In this document: positions 31,688 through 42,280 of the stretch, piece after piece
Layout of the letters: the number at the start of each line of letters is the position of its first letter
Numbering within the stretch: the first letter of the stretch is position 1
Position numbers and translations under genes: made by a program
Assembly (NCBI RefSeq): GCF_001039355.2
Contig: NW_019773914.1
Coordinates: 243,437-290,964, forward strand
Reading direction: 5' to 3'
DNA from: Lingula anatina
Lineage: Eukaryota; Brachiopoda; Lingulata; Lingulida; Lingulidae
Length of the DNA stretch: 47,528 bases
Notes under the pieces: generated by a model
The model's database searches: none
The model's input: the letters and a program-made list of their open reading frames with translations, nothing else
What the model was told of the DNA's origin: nothing

Positions 31688-33144
31688 CCGGTGTAACAGT
31701 AATCCAAGTCCACCAGGACCTCGGACCTCGGTTCCTGGTAATGGTTGTCTGTAGGACTAACATTACTTGGGAATAGTAGTCCTACAGGGACGTATGTTCC
31801 TGGCTCATAATTAAAGTACGTAGGACTTGTATTATTGTCGGACTTTTATTCCTGTTACACCTATGACAGTAATAAAAGTCCGGCCATTTGAAAGTCCTAT
31901 CCTTAGCCAATAATACTGTCAAATGATACAACTATAAATGTATATGAAATCCTTCTGGTGAGCTATATATGAGACAAAAAATGAGAGGTTTGCAACTTCA
32001 GCTCGTCTGTGTAGTGGTTAGCGTGCAAGACTACAAGGTAAGAATTCTTGAATCCTCTGTTGCATCTATGGGTTCGAGACCCACAATTGACAGGACCTTA
32101 CTCCCCCCCCCCCATATTACCCCTACTCATTACTTGTAGCAAAATGTTAATGGTGTTTTTAATGTCTAATATGTGTTCGAAATTCCGTCCTCATTACATT
32201 TACAATATTTTTGTTTTGTCTTTCAAGTGTCAAAGCACCAAAATAGGAAAGGGTTATTACATAATATTATATACATATATTGCAATTTTCAATTTCTAAA
32301 CTGTCTTGATTTCTCTTAAATCTCAGCCCATACTTTCCAAGAGCAAATTTCCATCGAGTTTGAGTTTTTTTTTTTTTTTTTTTTAATTTCAGCGAGTGTA
32401 AACCAAAAAAAAAAATCTAAGAACGGAGATCCCGCGTTCTGTGTAAAGTTATTTTTCTCTTAGGAATAAGGTTTTGAAAAAGAGAGAGAGGGAGAGAAAA
32501 TAAGAATTTCGACGCAAAACACAAAAGGTACACCTCAGTAGAAAAGGACATGAAATAATATATGTACACTTTACACATTTGAAAGGATGAAAATAAGAGA
32601 TGCCTTTGGATGGAACCTTATTTTGTTAAAAAAAATATCGGGCAAACCAGGCTCATACATATTGTGCAATTAGGGAGGAGTACGCCAAAAATGTGCGTTA
32701 ACACGTCAAAATTTGCGTTTACTAGATGAAAAATACACATAAAATGAATAAAGCGTTTTGGTTTCTTCATTAATATGCATATAAACTGCCTATCAGTAAA
32801 CATTGTAAAATATAAAGATAAAATGTAATATAAATATAATAAGGCAAACGTTTATTATATCTTTAAAACCCGTATTTCTCTATTTCTATTTATTTATGTT
32901 TCTTGGTGTAAACTATGTAGGACATGCGTTACTAAAATGTTAGGAAAGCACGTCCCATTAGGACGTGCATTACTACACGTAGGACTTACATTTCTTGGGA
33001 GCCTTCGTCCTACGGACATTGAATCCTAGTAACGTATGTCCTAGGACTTCCGTTCCTAGCAATGCATGCCCTAGGACTTGCATTCCCAGGACTTAGTGTC
33101 TGGGCGGACTTGCGATACGAGGACGTGCACTCCTGCCACACCGG
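31688..33144. mobile_element. Foldback element with TAGGACTT-type subrepeats
   Basis: The ends read CCGGTGTAACAGTAAT and, from the right, CCGGTGTGGCAGGAGT. Both flanking blocks (31700-31900 and 32930-33130) are full of variants of GTCCTAGGACTT and TTCCTGG/TTCCTAG, spaced at 15-30 bp. Between them lie a SINE-like segment and AT-rich DNA. No coding frame. Confidence 0.5.
32000..32092 (+). repeat. tRNA-derived SINE head
   Basis: Box A-like GTGTAGTGGTTAGCG (32009-32023) and a consensus box B GGTTCGAGACC (32071-32081) followed by CAC. The segment between them is longer than in most tRNAs and no clean cloverleaf forms. A T-rich tract near 32366-32384 could be a remote tail. Confidence 0.5.
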
Positions 33145-33241
33145 TCTCTTCAGCGGGCCCCGGGGCCCAGGCCAAAAAAGGAGGGGGGGGCGTCTGCATT
33201 GCATCCGCCCCCCCCCTCAAAAATCCTGGGTCCGCCCCTGT

Positions 33242-33730
33242 CCGACACCCATATTCTATCTTTATTATATCATGCTAGTTTCCAGAATTTGACTCTCGAT
33301 TTATACCGCTCACTTAGCAGGTGACAAGATGATACAACGATTAGCGCAGCATTTATGTAACGCAGTTGGTAGCAAAATGAGCTTTTACATAACATTTAGT
33401 AATTAAAACTTCTATGTAATAGGCCAATGCCACACCTGGCTTCCTGTGAATATATTAGTCACACCGCTGTCATCTCTATCTCTATCTCAGATTTTCTGCA
33501 AGAGTAATTCCAAGTGATTATCCTTTAATCTTTCGGGGGTATAGAGAAGTCTTGGGCTATCTTGAAAGTCGGTGTTAGACGGTGCTACCTTAACTGGAGA
33601 TGAAAATGTGACCATCGAGCCTTATAAGATTATACATTCGAAGGGCCGCACATATATTACAGTAAGCGCCCAGTATTATGTTTATCAATCACCAATAAAG
33701 GGAACCGGAGAAGATCCGCATTGGTCAGAA
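33242..33730. other. No identifiable gene
   Basis: Nothing recognised. The sequence becomes less AT-rich toward the promoter-like region at 33735. Confidence 0.45.
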
Positions 33731-33734
33731 TTGT

Positions 33735-33849
33735 GCCGGAAGTGACGTGCAGTGGTGTTAGAAACGAAGCTGAGTGGTCATTTTAACATAGAGGTGAACG
33801 GCAGTGAAGACGGGTTGTCGGAGGAAAAAGAAGTTTTCTAAACAACATG
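33735..33849 (+). promoter_or_regulatory. Probable promoter and first exon (5' UTR plus ATG)
   Basis: GCCGGAAGTGACGTGC (33735-33750) combines an ETS site and a CRE half-site, typical of animal housekeeping promoters. About 100 bp downstream, AACAACATG/GTAAGA places an ATG directly before a strong donor (33850). This would be a first exon ending after the initiator Met. The following gene is not identified; the LINE at 35.2 kb may sit in one of its introns. Confidence 0.4.
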
Positions 33850-35099
33850 GTAAGATAACACTTTTTCTTTACGCATTTTGGGCAGAGAAAACTTGTAGAA
33901 ATAATAAATGCATGACATGAAAACGTGACACGGAACTTGAAGGTGCAAAATCGTGCTTAATTTGCGGTCAACTTGTTTAGAAATAAATGCTGCATCGACC
34001 GCCATTGCGACAAAGAGTGTAAATGGAAAATAATTCCCGGGAGGCTGTAAATCGTTGCCATGTGGAAATTTGGCATTAATATAATCCGATATGTCCATAT
34101 CTTAGTATTTTTGGGGTTTTTTATGGTATGGGCTGCAATTAGAACGAAGTTTTAGAGGTCTTGAAGGACCTTGTGAAAACAAGGAAGTAGTTCGTAACTA
34201 ACAAGTGAAATGTACCGATCTCCGACTGCTGTGCACAGCTGTATCTTTTTTTCAATATATTGACGAATTTTTAGATCTACCGACGTTTTATTAAAATTTA
34301 TTATTGTGTTCTCAGATCTGAGGGTAATTATTTCCACGAATATGATTTCTCGCTTGAGAGAGTTATCTTAGGTGGTAGTGACATTAGGAAGCCATCTCCG
34401 TGCGTTTTATTGAACAACAACACAGATTTTGCTCTCAGAGGTATCGGTTATCTGGACAACATATTGTTTTCACAGTTTTCACAAAATTTGCTAAGGGTGG
34501 TTCAAAGGAAGCAAAGAAATGATTACAAATTAAAAAGGCTCTCGATCTTGTGTTCTCTTATGCTTCATTACCATTTACATTTTGGTGAAGGTTTGCATTC
34601 AATTGTGGGGAGATCTGGAGTTTCATTGGTTTAATTGAGAACTACAGGATGAGGGTAAACTGTGCGTAGTCTTCAGTAGTAAAACTGGGATATTAAATAA
34701 AAAGAATCAAAAAACAACACACACGTTACCAGAGGAAAGTGGCCTGCAAGTTTGGTTCTTCTCCACCCTCACCTCTCTCCCTCTCTGTTTCTCTCCATCT
34801 CTCTTACTCTCTCCCTTTCAACCTCTATATCTCCCTCTCTTTTTCTCTCTGAGAACTATTATCTTTCACTCTCTCTCTTTCTCTCTCTCTCAAACACTGT
34901 ATTTCACATGTACAGTATATGTACACAAAAATTATTCTTTTAAAACGCTTTAGGTTGTACTGTGCATGCTAATTGTACAGTAATTTTGCAGTGGCTGATT
35001 TCTTTACTACATGTACAGTAGCTTTTGTAAGCAACGTGTTCAAATAAACAAAAAATAGTTTAGTTTTAGTCCAATTTTGTTCAATTTTCTTTTTTTTCA
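33850..35099. other. Presumed intron, no exon identified
   Basis: AT-rich, with a CT-rich tract at 34765-34892 that yields a spurious Ser/Leu-rich frame. Confidence 0.4.
34765..34892 (+). repeat. CT-rich simple repeat
   Basis: Imperfect (CT)n with CTCTCCCTCT units. Confidence 0.9.
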
Positions 35100-35159
35100 A
35101 TCTCCAACGACACGTCATTAGTTGACACCATCCCGGACCCAGAACCAGAGATTTTCAAC
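35100..35159 (+). CDS. Possible small exon
   Basis: One frame reads NDTSLVDTIPDPEPEIFN and ends at a good donor, GTAAGT (35160). A pyrimidine tract precedes it (35078-35100), but no clean acceptor is placed. It may be exon 2 of the gene starting near 33.8 kb. Confidence 0.2.
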
Positions 35160-35220
35160 AGTAAGTCGTAATTTTATCAGTTGAATTCGTTCCAAATATG
35201 TGGGAAACTTATTCATACAC

Positions 35221-35980
35221 ATGAATGACACAACACAGATGCCTGAGACTCAAAACACTATGGCACAAGATTTTGTTGACGCGGTAATGACTCCAACCCC
35301 CACTTCAAACGAGCCAGGTGACCACAATATCATGTCTACGGCCCCCCAGTGGGCACAGTTTTTCGCTGCCCAGCTCAATGATCAACTCAATGAAATAAAG
35401 ATGACTACAACTGAAACACATAACACAATACAACACAGCTAGAAACTGAAAAAATATTCACTTAAGCAAGAGATAGCCCAACTTTCATCCGATGTGGATA
35501 AATTAACCAAGACCGTGGCATGCCAGCAGAAGTTCCTGGAGCACCTAGATTATAAAGAACGGGAATGCAATCTCATCATTACTAATTTGCCTGAGGATGG
35601 AAAACCCGTTCATAACGCATTAAACGATACAGAGAGAATGGCCAGTCTTTTTCGGTTTATCAAAAAAGGGAACCCAAGCACCAGTGTTATCAAACGTTTA
35701 GGGAAAAAGCGTGTAGATAATACCCCCCCGACCGTGTTTGGTCACCGTACAGTCAGGAACGGAAAGAAATGATATAGTGAAAAACGCTGCTAAACTGCAA
35801 CAGGACCCATCGTGCGCGGAGATTCGCCTAAAAAAGGACCAACATCCGGCATTCCGAAAAGAGTGGCGCAGATTATATTCTTCTGAAACGACAGAAAAGC
35901 AAAAGCCAGAAAACGCAGGCCACCAGATCGTACTTGACAGAAAAAAAACGCGTTTTACTGAGAGATGGAGTAGTCATTGA
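35221..35980 (+). pseudogene. LINE ORF1-like protein (broken)
   Basis: Starts MNDTTQMPETQNTMAQDF. A TAG at about 35440 interrupts the frame just before a coiled coil (LKQEIAQLSSDVDKLTK). Then ERECNLIITNLPEDG resembles the RNA-recognition region of L1-like ORF1 proteins. A one-base shift in the C-run near 35722-35728 moves the frame, after which NDIVKNAAKLQQ and a basic C-terminus follow. It would be an RNA-binding chaperone of the LINE particle. Confidence 0.65.
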
Positions 35981-36028
35981 CCGTTGGGACTTAGGAAATT
36001 TTAAATAAAAGGGCAAAGTGATTGTTAT

Positions 36029-39009
36029 ATACTTAGGGTTGCGCATTGGAATATAAATTCCGTAAAAAACAAATTAGAAAACACTGATGTAAAAACATTA
36101 TTAAACCACCATGCATGATGTTTTATATCCCCGGCTATAAAAAGTATCTTAGTAGCGGGGAAAATCGTCACCGAGGAGGTTGTGCTGTGCTTTTGCGGAA
36201 TAGCCTTCACTCTCAGATTGCGCAAATGAACTGTTCTAAAACAGACATGATAACTTTCAGTTTAAAGCCTTATCCTGACGTTATCTTTGTGTCATGTTAC
36301 ATACCCCCCAAAGGGTCACCTTATTTTAATGTAGACACAATTTCTGAGCTAAGCAGTCTCGTGAACAACGACGTAGTCCAAAACAATAAGTCCCTTGTAT
36401 TACTGGGAGACACAAACTCTCGTTTCTCACATCTGCGAAAATCGTTTTCAAATTCTCTAGGCAGGGGCTACTCATATAGGATGCCAAACGATAGGGTGAA
36501 AACCCCAAACGAAAACGCAGTACTTATCGCGGGAGCATTGAAACCGTTAGTGCTGGTGAACGGCCTACAGTGCAACAGAAAAAACTTTCCGTGCGATCTT
36601 ACTTTTAGAATGAGGGATAGATGGATATCCGAGTTAGACCATTGCTTCATATCACCCGACCTAATACATTGTGTTTTAGAGTTGGATATCATGCGTAACC
36701 TCACCTTACCATCTAACCACGCACCAATTTTCATCAAATTTGACACGCGCGGATGGTCATCGTGAAGGGGAACGCTTTTAAACGCTACGCTAGAACGCGC
36801 TCAGTTGTTATGTGATCACACCACAAGCGGTGAAGCCGCCAGAAACGCGAAAGTTCACAAGCACTTCACATGGTCGAGTGTAGACCACAAAACATTCTAT
36901 GAATCCATCGAACGGACCGACCCACCTGATATTGATACAGAAAATTTCGATGTGAACAAAATCTGTAACGAATTAGATCTAAAGATGCGCGAGGCATTAA
37001 CCGCAGCATCGACCAGTCAAACCAATAATGCGACAGACAGAACTTCTAGCCCATGGAAGAACATCGCAATGATTCATGACTCAAGAGCCTTGTGGCAGAG
37101 AATAAATTGGAAAGGAACCGTTAAGTCGCGGAGCGAACCTGAGAACATAACCCCCAGCGAATCAGATTTTAAAGTGCACTTCGAGAATCTACTAGCCCCA
37201 GCCGGAGCGGAACCGGCTCCCAACGAGATCGCGTGCCCCTACGTCCCAATCACTGACGATCCTATAAATCCAGGGGAGATAGTGGGTGCTATAAGGTGGG
37301 TAAAAAGTGACAAGAGCGGTGGTCCATCAGGAATCCCCCCCCCCCCCCCGGGGTACTGAAAGCATTCTCCGAAAAGTGGTTAATTTTTATCACCATTATA
37401 TTTAACCTAATATTTGTTAACACAGTTGTGCCAACTACATGGACTGTGTCGAAACTAGTAGTTTTATTCAAGAAAGGCGCACGGGACGTCTGCGGAAATT
37501 ATAGGGGGATCTCGATTATGGACACGTTTGCCAAGTTGTACGACCTTGTATTGTGTAAACGGCTCGAAAAATGGTTTAAACCTCACAGAGAACAAGCAGG
37601 GGCCCAAAAAGGCAGAAGCTGCTCCGAACATATTCTCACTCTCCGTTTATTTATATTGATCGATTACGCAATGTGCAAACGTCAAAAACTGTACATTATC
37701 TACGTGGACTTTACTAAAGCTTATGACAAACTTCCAAGGGACTCCCTCATTAAGGCCTTTTCAGCCGGGGGTGCGGTCACGCGATGACCGCCGCCATCGC
37801 AGCTAAAACTAAAATAGGAGTACTCCAAGGATCACCGTCGAGCTGTTTTCTATTCACTATGTACATCGACCAATTAGTGCGCGACCTGCGTGATCAGTGT
37901 CAGCCGGACGGCTACCTCGGCCGACTGCACGCCCTTCTACTTATGGACGCTACTATTTTACTTTCCACAACCAGAGTAGGGATCACGCACAAATTTAACA
38001 TCTTAAAAAACTTTTGTTTGCAGTCTGGGATGGTAATTAATGAAACAAAGACACAGTTTATGGTTATCAACGGTGACGCTAGCGACCGGGAGACAATTCA
38101 TGTGCCAGGCTTTAATGTGGAAAATTGCGAATTATATTCATACTTAGGCGCTGGGTTTAGCCAGGACGGCAAAGTCTCCACCTCCGTAAAAGAACAGGTA
38201 TTACACAAACAATCACATTTATTCAAATTTGCCGCATTTATACAAAAAACCAGGACTTCCCTTTTTGGATAAAACGTAAAGTGCTTGACGCCGCTCTTAT
38301 GAGCTCCATTTTGTACGGCAGTGAGGCATGGCTGTGCGGCGGCGCTATGCCAGCCAACGTTATATACCTGGCAGCATTAAAAATCCTACTGGGAGTTAGG
38401 ACATCGACGCCTAACGACCTCGTATTAGCAGAGCTCGGTGTTCCTTCGTTGTCAGCCAGAGTTAAGAAAACGCAGAAAACATTTATGTCCAAGGTACTTT
38501 CTGAAAGATCAGATCTACCAGACGACCCCCTGATGACTGTGTGGACACTCTGTAAAAATGCCCGGACGAAGGGCGTCAAATACTTGACCAACGTGCTAAA
38601 CGAGGTTGATGACATTTGTATCTCTGACATCACTAAGAGACAATTATCTATTAAGAACTCCCGAAGTAGTAAAAGTGTGTTTTATACCGAGATAAACCCC
38701 AGTGTGAGCGTACACGCCATGTACGTAGGGGCGGTTCGGGAGGAGGACAGAATCCCAGCCTCTAGATTAAGATTATCTGCACACAGTCTGGCTATCGACA
38801 CAGGCAGATGGGCGAAAAAGCCACGCGAACAAAGACTCTGTGAGTGCGGCAACATACAAACGGAGAAACACGCAATATGTGATTGTATTTATACGGCTGA
38901 TTGCCGCAACAAATTCCCTACAATAGACTTTACAAACTTAGAAAGGGTTTTCAATGGCCCTGTTAATGACGTATGCAGATGTATAAGAATGTGTTTAACT
39001 AAATATTAA
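36029..39009 (+). pseudogene. LINE ORF2: endonuclease-reverse transcriptase (broken)
   Basis: The endonuclease is recognised from VAHWNINSVKNKLE, GGCAVLLRN, LVLLGDTNSRFS, ELDHCFIS and SNHAP. The region that should hold the catalytic Glu is deleted near 36110, and the usual SDH reads SNH. The reverse transcriptase has LVVLFKKG, NYRGISI, YVDFTKAYD, GVLQGSPSS and the box LMDATILLS, where copy 2 has LMDD. Breaks are a C-run at about 37337-37348 that derails the frame, a shift plus deletion near 37785, and a shift in the A-run near 38245. The tail has CECGNIQTEKHAICDC, a Cys/His motif. Confidence 0.85.
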
Positions 39010-39117
39010 AGAAAAACGAAAGAAAGGTCAAACCCGTATACAACAAAAGCTTTGCCCGCGCAATGTAATTCTTTTTCCTTATATGGGAATAAAATTAACT
39101 AACTAACTAACTAACTA

Positions 39118-40021
39118 CATTTATACTCTATGAAAATGACATTGGGATAAAAAAAATTAATGATATTAATACTCTCCATCCTTGATTTACATTATCACAC
39201 TTAAAAATGTTAAATTGTAAATATGAAATTTACCCCACTTTTACCAGGAGATATAATTTGATTTTATTTTTGAAATATCTGTACTTGTACTCAACGAAAA
39301 ATTAAATTAGGATAAAATAAAATTTAAAAGATATTTAAACAGTTTAGAAACAATGCATTTACAGACTTTGGGTATTAAAATCTTCGGTCCTGGAGCTGTG
39401 TTACCAGACTGAGAAATATTAATAAAATGGATGAAAAGGTTTGAATTTTATACTCTCTACTTCATTTTACTATACAATAATAACTATTTTTATTCTTCAG
39501 GGGAATCGATCAGGGGGAAGGGGAAAATTGAACGGGGGGAATTGTCCGGGGGGGGGGGGGGGGATTGTCCTAGAATCATTGGTGTCTGGTCATCATTTAT
39601 ATTTCAGTTACAACAAAACAGATGCAACTGACAGTGAATTTCCCTCTGGGTACTAATTAATGTTAACATTTGACAAAAAGAAATGGTTCTATGCTTTCAA
39701 GTGCAAGGTGTCAGGTTGTTGGTAGAGCTCAACTGTTTGGGTTCACATGTATGTCCACATCAACAGAATTCCTGTCTCTTGTCTAAAGCCTAGATTACCT
39801 TACAAATGTGATGCCCGTACGGTGCATGTATGTTGTCCGTAATGCCTTTGATTAAACTACAAAGCATCTCTGTGCGCCATAATAGCCTTATGTATGAAGT
39901 TGGAACAATGTTTATGGAAAAATTAAGTCATCTTTTTCAGATATTCTAGTCTTACATACAGTATGTAGTATGGATCAGAATATCACTTGTTCTAGTCTTA
40001 CATACAGTATGTAGTATTGGG
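39118..40021. other. Spacer between LINE copies, with short direct repeat
   Basis: AT-rich, with a G-rich stretch (39510-39563). A 27-bp unit starting TTCTAGTCTTACATACAG is present at 39944-39970 and 39990-40016, the second directly before an N (40022) and LINE copy 2. Confidence 0.6.
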
Positions 40022-40022
40022 N

Positions 40023-41251
40023 TGACCTGCGTGATCAGTGTCAGCCGGACGGCTACCTCGGCCGACTGCACGCCCTACTACTTATGGACGATACTATTTT
40101 ACTTTCCACAACTAGAGAAGGGATCACGCACAAATTTAACATCTTAAAGAACTTTTGTTTGCAGTCTGGGATGGTAATTAATGAAACAAAGACACAGTTT
40201 ATGGTTATCAACGGTGACGCTAGCGACCGGGAGACAATTCATGTGCCAGGCTACAATGTGGAAAATTGCGAATTATATACATACTTAGGCGCCGTGTTTA
40301 GCCAGGACGGCAAAGTCTCCACCTCCGTAAAAGAACAGGTATTACACAAACAATCACATTTATTCAAATTTGCCGCATTTATACAAAAAAAACAGGACTT
40401 CCCTTTTTGGATAAAACGTAAAGTGCTTGACGCCGCTCTTATGAGCTCCATTTTGTACGGCAGTGAGGCATGGCTGTGCGGTGGCGCTATGCCAGCCAAT
40501 GTTATATACCTGGCAGCATTAAAAATCCTACTGGGAGTTAGGACATCGACGCCTAACGACCTCGTATTAGCAGAGCTCGGTGTTCCTTCGTTGTCAGCCA
40601 GAGTTAAGAAAACGCAGAAAGCATTTATGTCCAAAGTACTTTCTGAAAGATCAGATCTATCAGACGACCCCCTGATGACTGTGTGGACACTCTGTAAAAA
40701 CGCCCGGACGAAGGGCGCCAATTACTTGACCAACGTGCTAAACGAGGTTGATGACATTTGTATCTCTGACATCACTAAGAGACAGTTAGCTATTAAGAAC
40801 TCCCGAAGTAGTAAAAGTGTGTTTTATACCGAGATAAACCCCAGTGTGAGCGTACATGCCATGTACGAAGGGGCGGTTCGGGAGGAGGACAGAATCCCAG
40901 CCTCTAGATTAAGATTATCTGCACACAGTCTGGCTAACGAGACAGGCAGATGGGCGAAAAAGCCACGCGAACAAAGACTCTGTGAGTGCGGCCACATACA
41001 AACGGAGAAACACGCAATATGTGATTGTATTTATACGGCTGATTGCCGCAACAAATTCCCTACAATAGACTTTACAAACTTAGAAAGGGTTTTCAATGGC
41101 CCTGTTAATGACGTATGCAGATGTATAAGAATGTGTTTAACTAAATATTAAAGAAAAACAAAAGAAAGGTCAAACCCGTATACAACAAAAGCTTTGCCCG
41201 CGCAATGTAATTCGTTTTGCTTATATGGGAATAAAATTAACTAACTAACTA
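40023..41251 (+). mobile_element. LINE copy 2, 5'-truncated
   Basis: Begins inside the reverse transcriptase (corresponding to about 37881 in copy 1) immediately after an N. It ends in the same TAAC tail (about 41237-41251). It is nearly identical to copy 1 over its length. Confidence 0.85.
40084..41151 (+). CDS. LINE reverse transcriptase C-terminal part (intact frame)
   Basis: 355 open codons starting at the catalytic box, LMDDTILLSTT, with both Asp of the xxDD motif. The frame is open upstream to the N. It continues through INETKTQF, FWIKRKVLDAALMSSILYGSEAW (thumb region) and the Cys/His motif CECGHIQTEKHAICDC to TAA. Comparison shows that copy 1 has an Asp-to-Ala change and an A-run shift. 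Truncated, so not autonomous. Confidence 0.85.
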   Translation: MDDTILLSTTREGITHKFNILKNFCLQSGMVINETKTQFMVINGDASDRETIHVPGYNVENCELYTYLGAVFSQDGKVSTSVKEQVLHKQSHLFKFAAFIQKKQDFPFWIKRKVLDAALMSSILYGSEAWLCGGAMPANVIYLAALKILLGVRTSTPNDLVLAELGVPSLSARVKKTQKAFMSKVLSERSDLSDDPLMTVWTLCKNARTKGANYLTNVLNEVDDICISDITKRQLAIKNSRSSKSVFYTEINPSVSVHAMYEGAVREEDRIPASRLRLSAHSLANETGRWAKKPREQRLCECGHIQTEKHAICDCIYTADCRNKFPTIDFTNLERVFNGPVNDVCRCIRMCLTKY

Positions 41252-42280
41252 CCTGCAATTTGTGAAAGTGTAAGTCATTTGCTTTACAACACAAACCCCT
41301 TCTTCAAAACAATTCGTCATCGAATTCTAAAACTTTACTATATACACTCCTATTTTCATTTTTCTTAAAGCAAAGCAAATACTAAATAATGTTAAATTCG
41401 TAAATTAACAAAGCTAAACATGTTGCTGACAGAGGGCAAATCTAGCCAATCTAGGATATTCATAAGCTCCAAAATTACCCGAAATTGGCTTTAATAAAAT
41501 TTAAAATACACACAGTTTCAAATATACAGTCTCAACAACAAACATGTATACACAGTGCAGTGACCAATAAAAGAAGCTAGCCCATCTTGAGGCCCATCAG
41601 GGACCCAGATACACTGTAAGACCACAGAATTTAACCTCTGCCCAGATCTGCCCAATAAACCCACCACGTGCCCACCCAGGTCCTGGATGTGTGTGCTGGC
41701 TGGGTGACAGTTTACACATGAAAATTTTAGATAAAATAACCAATACAATATCGTCTGCAGAAGAAAAACTGCTATTTGTATGGCTAAAATAAACAAAGAG
41801 CCTTTAATACTTCGATTTCAATTATTATGTTGGCTGAACAACTTTACATAATTTTTATAAATTGTAAAAATACACAAATTCATTATCACAAAAATTCCTT
41901 GAGATATATAATTTTAATTTAAAATTGGGTCCTCAGTAATTTTCAGTTTCACCAAACTAATAATTTCACCAACTTTGCTCGTGTTTAGTAACAGAAATGA
42001 TTGTTTGATGTTTTGCTGCCTCTTCTTTCCCTAATATAGTGTAATACTTCACGCTTAATGATAACATCAAAAGAAAAAACTATTCCCACACAATGGCACA
42101 ACAGTTTTAAAACACAGACCCTGATCATTTACGTCAAATCTGTTATGCAAGCCATGTAACCATTCACGATAAAAAAAAACATCAAATTATTTAAACTTTT
42201 TAAGTCCAATATGACCCCCTACCATTCTACACTATCACGTTCATATAGACGGCCTTTTATTCCACTCTACATATAGTGAT
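41252..42280. other. No identifiable gene; probable 3' UTR of the minus-strand gene
   Basis: AT-rich. The part nearest 42281 is likely the 3' UTR of the B-box gene. No other coding signal. Confidence 0.45.

Larger units (their letters stand above)
31407..33241. mobile_element. Composite hAT-like element with nested repeats
   Basis: The left end CAGTAGCGGATTTAAGGGG and the right end, read inward, CAGGGGCGGACCCAGGAT are hAT-like. The interior has the family motif CCAAATGGCACCGTT (near 31649), a hairpin (31460-31547), a second foldback element (31688-33144) and a tRNA-like SINE (32000-32092). The two ends may belong to different copies, so the pairing is tentative. Confidence 0.35.
35221..39117 (+). 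mobile_element. APE-type LINE, copy 1 (broken)
   Basis: The order is ORF1-like protein, endonuclease, reverse transcriptase, Cys-rich tail, then a 3' end of tandem TAAC units (about 39094-39117). This is a non-LTR retrotransposon; I cannot assign a clade. The 5' limit is uncertain. Both coding regions carry stops, shifts and small deletions. Its 3' 1.24 kb is nearly identical to 40023-41251. Confidence 0.85.

Noticed and set aside
32000-32092. Functional tRNA gene
   Set aside because: Good box B, but no complete cloverleaf and an overlong middle. It sits inside a repeat cluster.
34752-34943. Ser/Leu-rich frame
   Set aside because: Translation of the CT-rich simple repeat.
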